From a virus: a stretch of DNA of 23,818 nucleotides. Below the pieces are notes generated by a model. That model searched no databases and was not told the DNA's origin. It saw only the letters and a list, made by a program, of their open reading frames with translations. The DNA lies in IMG/VR virus record IMGVR_UViG_3300042923_000058, positions 1 through 23,818 of that record. The stretch is one strand, 5' to 3'. The translations under genes were made by a program, and so were the position numbers. The stretch's first letter is position 1, and the number at the start of each line of letters is the position of its first letter. Below, piece by piece: positions 18,979-23,818 of this stretch.

Positions 18979-21939
18979 ATAGCAGACGGAACATTAAAAT
19001 TTGACACCAAAATAGATGACAGCGGATTTGTAGAAGGCATACAAAATATGTCCAGTAAGCAAATTGGTCTCCAAAATTCCATTAAAAAGACCCAATATGA
19101 CATCGAGAAACTTGAAAAAGCAATGTCTGATATGCAGAATGCCGAAGTACCAACACAGGAATACCAAGAGATTCAGCAACAAATAGAAGCTGCACAAAAA
19201 AAGTTGAGTGGATATCTTGAAACAGAACAGAGGATGAAAGATACCGGTGCTGATCTCGGAGGTCAGGGCTGGAAAAACCTGCAGTGGAAAATTGAAGATG
19301 CTAGAAATACTATAAAATATGCAAAAGCTGAGTTGCAAGGCCTTGAGGAATCAGGCAATGCAGTTACTATAGGTGGAGACACTACAAAGTTATCAGATAT
19401 GCAAAATAAGCTTGAATTACTTAAAGGTAGGCTGACACAGTACCAGGCAAAATTAAGAGAAACAGAAGGTCAGGAAGAGAAAAGCACGGATTCTAGTACC
19501 AGGCTTTCAAGAATATTAGGTAGACTTTCCTTGTCGGCTCTTAAAGCCTGGACAGGCATGAAAAAACTTGGAACAACAGCGAAAACAATTGCTTCTGGCT
19601 TTGGAAAAGTTGCATCTGGTGTCGGTAAGGCTATTGTCGGTATTGGAAAATTAACAGGAAAAATGTTTAGTGGGCAAAAAGGAGCAAAGGGATATAACAC
19701 TGGATTAAAAGAAGTTCTTAAATCCATGATCCTGTATCAAGGATTAAGCAAAATCATGGGTGCCCTCACAGAAACATTATGGGGAGCGCTGAGAACTAAT
19801 AGTCAATTTGTATCTAGCCTTGCACAAGTTAAAGGAAATCTCTTTACTGCATTTCAGCCTATCTTTACTGCAATTATGCCGGCTATCAATATTATGATGC
19901 AAGGCATTGTTAAGTTAACCGGCTATTTAGCTCAGTTTACCTCTATGTTGTTTGGGCAGTCTGTTAAGTCTAGTCAGGCAGCAGCAAAGGCGCAATATAA
20001 CCAAGCTAAAGCGTTAGATGATACAGGCAAATCCGCTAAAGATGCAAAAAAGCAGTTATCAGCACTCGATGAACTCAACAACACAACGGAGAATGATTCT
20101 TCAAGTGGTGGAGGTAATGAGGATGGAATAGCCCCGGACTTTGATACTAATATAGATACATCCCAAGGGGTTTCAGATTTTGCGAGTAAGCTAAAAGAGG
20201 CATGGAATACGGCAGATTTTACCGAAATTGGTGAAATAGTTGCAAGCAAGATTAACGGAGCCTTAGAAGCAATAAACTGGGACAGCGTTCAAGGAGTATC
20301 CCAGAAGGCTGCAAAGTCTATTTATACCTTTATAAATGGCGCTGTAGACGGCTTAGACTGGAAACTTGTAGGCAGCACAATAGGCAATGGCTTAAATACT
20401 GCTGTACAATTCGCTGATACCCTTATTACAGGTATTAAGTGGGATAAACTAGGCAGTGGAATAGGAACCGGCTTACAATCTGCTATTAAAACCATTGACT
20501 GGGCAGGCATAGGAAAGCTATTATCCGATGGAGTTAATTCCATATCCAGTTTTATAAATAACTTCTATAAGTCGGTTGACTGGGTAGGTTTTGGCAGTAA
20601 TATAGCATCTAGCCTTAACACTGCAGTAACAAACACGGACTGGTCAGCAGCAGGGCAAGCTGTAGGAAATGCGCTTAATATCATTATAGAGACTGCTTAC
20701 GGATTTATAACTACTTTTGACTGGAAGAAATTCGGACAAGGGATAGCGGACGAGATTAATGCCATACTGACAACCACTGACTGGGTAAAGCTTGCTAAAG
20801 GTGCCTCTAAGCTCGTTACAGGTCTATTAGATACATTGACCGAAGCTATAAAAGGTATTGACTGGGAGCTTGTAGGTACTACCATCGGTGATATGCTTTC
20901 TGAGATAGATTGGGGAGGTATCGCAGGAGGATTAATTGATTTACTGGTTGCTGCTTTTAATGGACTAGTTTCAACTGTATTTGGTATCGGTGAGACTATC
21001 GGCAAGAATATCATGGATGGCTTAAAGGATGGTGTTACCTTAAGTGACATCATAAAGAATGCAGCCACATGGGTTAACGAACATATCTTTAAGCCAATAG
21101 TAGACAATATCAAAAGTCTATTTGGTATACATAGCCCAAGTACAGTTATGAAGGAAATTGGCAACAACATAATGCAGGGAATGATAAACGGCATTACATC
21201 CCTTGTTGGCTCTGTTAACGAGAAGTTTAAGACACTTGTTAGTGATGTAAAGAGTTTCTTCACGGGACTTCCCGGATGGTTTGAAGGAAAATTCAACGAT
21301 GCATTAGCAAAGATAAAAGCCGTGTTTAGCGCCTCTGCAATGAAAACCCACTTTGAAAGTGTATGGACTAATATCAAGTCAGTATTTAGTGGTGTGGCAA
21401 CATGGTTTAAGGATACATTTACGACCGCCTGGACAAATGTTAAGAATGTCTTTTCAACAGGCGGTAAGATTTTCTCTGGGTTGAAAGAAGGAATAGCTGA
21501 CACCTTTAGAACGGTGGTTAATAAGCTCATAGACGGAATAAACGCTATTATCGCAACGCCATTTAACAAAATAAACGATATGATATCCATACTGAAAAAA
21601 GTTCCAGTTGTAGGCCCTTTTCTGAGTGGTTTTTCTTTACCCGTTCCAAAGATAGATCGCATCCCGGCATTAGCAAACGGTACTGTAGTACCTGCCAATT
21701 ACGGCAGCTTTTTATCTATCTTGGGTGATAACAAAAAGGATCCTGAAATTGTTTCACCTGTACCCACAATGGAGCAGGCTGTAGAGAATGTCTTAAGACG
21801 TTTAGGCGTTGGTGGTAATGGTGATATCTCGCTTTATCTGACCCTTATAAAAGACGGCAAGAAAGAATTTGAAGATATGGTGAAAATTAATACTGAACAG
21901 GCATCACAGGGGAATTTATCCTTTGCACTTAACTATTAG
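18979..21939 (+). CDS. Tail tape measure protein, probable ATA start
   Basis: The frame is open upstream of the first ATG (19048) back to a stop at 18970-18972. Translation of that stretch gives ADGTLKFDTKIDDSGFVEGI, which is the usual N-terminus of tape measure proteins after MADG. The codon in the Met position is ATA (18979), 6 bases after GGGGGTGAG; the ATG at 19048 has no ribosome-binding site. From ATA the protein has 986 residues. It has an N-terminal coiled coil, hydrophobic Gly/Ala-rich segments, a linker with DSSSGGGNEDG, a Trp-repeat region, the motif FGIHSPSTVMKEIGNNIMQGM, and a C-terminal globular part. It sets tail length; at about 1.5 angstrom per residue that is near 150 nm. 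Confidence 0.93.
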   Translation: MADGTLKFDTKIDDSGFVEGIQNMSSKQIGLQNSIKKTQYDIEKLEKAMSDMQNAEVPTQEYQEIQQQIEAAQKKLSGYLETEQRMKDTGADLGGQGWKNLQWKIEDARNTIKYAKAELQGLEESGNAVTIGGDTTKLSDMQNKLELLKGRLTQYQAKLRETEGQEEKSTDSSTRLSRILGRLSLSALKAWTGMKKLGTTAKTIASGFGKVASGVGKAIVGIGKLTGKMFSGQKGAKGYNTGLKEVLKSMILYQGLSKIMGALTETLWGALRTNSQFVSSLAQVKGNLFTAFQPIFTAIMPAINIMMQGIVKLTGYLAQFTSMLFGQSVKSSQAAAKAQYNQAKALDDTGKSAKDAKKQLSALDELNNTTENDSSSGGGNEDGIAPDFDTNIDTSQGVSDFASKLKEAWNTADFTEIGEIVASKINGALEAINWDSVQGVSQKAAKSIYTFINGAVDGLDWKLVGSTIGNGLNTAVQFADTLITGIKWDKLGSGIGTGLQSAIKTIDWAGIGKLLSDGVNSISSFINNFYKSVDWVGFGSNIASSLNTAVTNTDWSAAGQAVGNALNIIIETAYGFITTFDWKKFGQGIADEINAILTTTDWVKLAKGASKLVTGLLDTLTEAIKGIDWELVGTTIGDMLSEIDWGGIAGGLIDLLVAAFNGLVSTVFGIGETIGKNIMDGLKDGVTLSDIIKNAATWVNEHIFKPIVDNIKSLFGIHSPSTVMKEIGNNIMQGMINGITSLVGSVNEKFKTLVSDVKSFFTGLPGWFEGKFNDALAKIKAVFSASAMKTHFESVWTNIKSVFSGVATWFKDTFTTAWTNVKNVFSTGGKIFSGLKEGIADTFRTVVNKLIDGINAIIATPFNKINDMISILKKVPVVGPFLSGFSLPVPKIDRIPALANGTVVPANYGSFLSILGDNKKDPEIVSPVPTMEQAVENVLRRLGVGGNGDISLYLTLIKDGKKEFEDMVKINTEQASQGNLSFALNY
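20275..20913 (+). repeat. Trp-anchored protein repeats in the tape measure gene
   Basis: Ten Asp/Asn/Lys-Trp anchors (NW, DW or KW) occur at intervals of 27, 27, 20, 27, 20, 27, 20, 27 and 16 residues. Each anchor is followed by a segment like xxLGxxIGxGLxxA. The 27+20 alternation forms a 47-residue unit. The repeats are clear at protein level and diverged at DNA level. Confidence 0.85.
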
Positions 21940-21952
21940 AGGGAGGTAGGAA

Positions 21953-22360
21953 ATGGGATTTCAAGGATACCACATAAAGAATACAGAAAACGAAAATATC
22001 TTTCCTTCCTCTATCTTAAAAGAAGGCGGTGAGGGGTACCATGCCACACCGGACATGATCCAGGATAAGGATGCATATACAGACGGTTATGGAGAAACAC
22101 GCAGGAATCCTCTGCCACACACAAAATCCAAGGTTTATCTTAATACTGTTGACCACATACCAGAAGCAATTAAGTTGTCAATACAAGCGGTACTAAACAA
22201 TAGAGTACTTATGTATTTAGAATATTGGAATGATAACATTCATGCTTATAAGACGGGCAAATTCTATATGACTGATATCGACTGGAAACATGAAAGTATT
22301 GATCCCAAAACATATGAGATAACCTATGCAGGCATTGCTATTACACTTATTGAATATTAA
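21953..22360 (+). CDS. Small tail protein after tape measure (DUF6711-like), 135 aa
   Basis: ATG 21953 follows GGGAGGTAGG. The 135-residue beta-rich product (MGFQGYHIKNTENENIFPSSILKEGGEGYHATPDMIQDKDAY, RRNPLPHTKSKVYLNT, TGKFYMTDIDWKHESI, YAGIAITLIEY) sits where a distal tail protein normally lies, but it is shorter than SPP1-type Dit proteins. It resembles DUF6711 proteins that follow tape measure genes in Clostridia phages. A reduced Dit role, joining tube to tail tip, is an inference from position. Confidence 0.78.
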   Translation: MGFQGYHIKNTENENIFPSSILKEGGEGYHATPDMIQDKDAYTDGYGETRRNPLPHTKSKVYLNTVDHIPEAIKLSIQAVLNNRVLMYLEYWNDNIHAYKTGKFYMTDIDWKHESIDPKTYEITYAGIAITLIEY

Positions 22361-22372
22361 AGGAGTGGTTCA

Positions 22373-23818
22373 GTGTTAAATATACCCGAAGAATTAAAAT
22401 TAATTTACCGTAATGATAGAATTCCGATTGTTCCACAATTAGCGCTTAAGGAATTATCTTTATATTTCCCTGATTTAGATTTAACTATTGCGACAGATCG
22501 TATAGTTGACGATAGTTTTGAATTACAGGAGAATTTGTGTTCCAGTGATGATTTAACAATCGGTGCTTGTGAGGGAGCCGGTCTTAGAATAACAGTTGCT
22601 AATTTAATACAGGACTTAAGTGGTTATGAATTTATAGTTACACAGACTGTTAATGGTACCTACACAATGCCACTTGGTACATATCGTGTTGATTCCTGTA
22701 AGAAACAAAATGACCTATGGTTTCGTGAGATTGTAGCCTATGACAGTATGATAAAGACAAACATCGATGTATCACCCTGGTATAATGCATTAACATGGCC
22801 TCAGACAGTAAAATCCATGCGTGAATCCTTGTTAACTTACCTGGGAATTGCATATGAAGAACAGACGATTACAAATGACACTGTGACAATCCCCAAGACG
22901 TTAAATCCGGCTTCTTTACTTGGTAGAGATGTATTAAGACGTTTGTGTGAAATTAATGCCGGATTCGGGCATATAACAAGGGAGAATAAGTTTAAGGTTA
23001 TCCAGCTATCGGGATTGGGATTATATCCGTCAGAGGAACTTTATCCAGCAGAAGATTTATTCCCGTCTGAATCAGGTGAGTATCTTACTGCTGGTTATGA
23101 AACGGCTGATTATGAAGAATACATTGTTGAACCAATAACCTCTATTACCATCAGGGAAGATGACGATGACTTTGGCACAACTGCAGGCACTACAGGAAAT
23201 CCATACATTATAACTGGAAACTTTTTATTATATGGCAAGACTGGTACAGAGGTACAGCCGATAGTAGACGAAATGTTGTTACAGGTAAAGAACAAGTTCT
23301 ACCGTCCGCACAATACCGTAATGATGGGTCTGCCTTACCTAGAAGTTGGAGACAGTGTAACACTTATTACCACAAATGATGCAATTGAATCCTTTGTATT
23401 CCGACGTACATTAAAAGGCATACAGGCTCTAAAGGATAATATATCTGCAACCGGTAATAAGGTACGCAGGCAGACGGTAGGGGTTAACACACAGATACAG
23501 CAGCTTAATAGTAAAACCTATAAGCTTAAGCAAGGTGTTGACGGCTTAGAGGTAGAGTTAGCAGACACAGCCGAAGGGCTGGAAGCTATGATATCCTTTA
23601 CTGCAGAAGGGCTACAGACACAGATTACAGATAATAAAGAGGATGCTGAAAGCCAGTTTATACAACAGGCTGACCAAATAGCACTCAGGGTTACAAAAGG
23701 TACAGTAAGCAGTGAAATATCACTGGAATCTGGTCAGGTTACTATATCAGGAAACAGATTAGTTGTTAATAGTACAAATTTTCAACTAGATGGTAGTGGT
23801 AATGCTACGTTTTCTGGC
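22373..23818 (+). CDS. Tail hub / minor structural tail protein, 3' end missing
   Basis: GTG 22373 lies 12 bases after the previous stop and behind AAAGGAGTG; the frame is open for 482 codons and runs off the window. The N-terminal 370 residues are hub-like, with a repeated YPSEELYPAEDLFPSE segment (about 222-237), GNPYIITGNFLLYG and YLEVGDSVTLIT, patterns of Gram-positive phage tail-tip (Tal-like) N-terminal domains. From about 385 a coiled coil (QIQQLNSKTYKLKQGVDGLE) leads into a fibre-like beta region (VTISGNRLVVNSTNF, DGSGNATFSG). It probably forms the tail tip and carries or leads to the receptor-binding part. Any endopeptidase domain would lie beyond the edge. Confidence 0.85.
   Translation, partial: MLNIPEELKLIYRNDRIPIVPQLALKELSLYFPDLDLTIATDRIVDDSFELQENLCSSDDLTIGACEGAGLRITVANLIQDLSGYEFIVTQTVNGTYTMPLGTYRVDSCKKQNDLWFREIVAYDSMIKTNIDVSPWYNALTWPQTVKSMRESLLTYLGIAYEEQTITNDTVTIPKTLNPASLLGRDVLRRLCEINAGFGHITRENKFKVIQLSGLGLYPSEELYPAEDLFPSESGEYLTAGYETADYEEYIVEPITSITIREDDDDFGTTAGTTGNPYIITGNFLLYGKTGTEVQPIVDEMLLQVKNKFYRPHNTVMMGLPYLEVGDSVTLITTNDAIESFVFRRTLKGIQALKDNISATGNKVRRQTVGVNTQIQQLNSKTYKLKQGVDGLEVELADTAEGLEAMISFTAEGLQTQITDNKEDAESQFIQQADQIALRVTKGTVSSEISLESGQVTISGNRLVVNSTNFQLDGSGNATFSG

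Noticed and set aside
20697-21698. Long minus-strand open frame (333 codons) inside the tape measure gene
   Set aside because: It is exactly antisense to a well-supported coding region, has no ribosome-binding site or promoter, and its residues show no domain. Low stop density opposite a repetitive Gly/Asn/Thr-rich gene explains it.

Overview
The window is about 24 kb of a tailed double-stranded DNA phage or prophage genome, running from the end of the replication/early region through head and tail morphogenesis into the first tail-tip gene, which is cut off at the right edge. Low GC, strong Shine-Dalgarno sequences, frequent TTG/GTG starts and the gene families (DUF551, YopX, Gp20-type scaffold, Minor_capsid_2/3-like, Gp15) point to a Clostridia host, most likely Lachnospiraceae-like. 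A tail tube protein and a tape measure gene without any sheath gene indicate a siphovirus. No integrase, repressor or lysis gene is visible, so the sequence does not decide between a free phage and a prophage.

Layout. Positions 1-2059 hold the end of a helicase-loader gene, two small genes and a complete cytosine-5 DNA methyltransferase. Positions 2122-6050 are a dense run of small early genes, often overlapping by 1-17 bases (DUF551, YopX, an AP2/HNH-like protein, Cys-rich peptides and orphans). One gene in that run (4980-5261) lies on the minus strand behind its own near-consensus promoter and looks like a moron. Positions 6047-6457 encode a sigma-region-4-like late regulator. Next comes 6458-6926, which has no protein gene. 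It starts with an extended -10 promoter (TGCTATAAT), holds about 400 bases rich in potential RNA stems, and ends in a strong intrinsic terminator. I read it as a structured noncoding or leader RNA that I do not recognise.

Positions 6927-18965 carry the late genes: a phosphoesterase, small orphans, a terminase in which small and large subunits are one continuous frame, portal, two small inserts, a minor head protein, scaffold, major capsid, four connector/completion proteins, tail tube and two tail-assembly proteins. The tape measure gene (18979-21939) appears to start at an ATA codon. A small tail protein and a partial tail hub/fibre gene follow. Three terminator-like hairpins lie in the direction of late transcription (6862-6900, 13971-13996, 17928-17960). 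Late expression may therefore depend on read-through or antitermination, possibly involving the 6.5-6.9 kb RNA and the regulator just upstream of it.

The observations most worth a second look are the structured RNA at 6487-6900, the TerS-TerL fusion with a GCAAY pentamer array, the structured leader before the scaffold gene, the autonomous minus-strand gene, and the ATA start.
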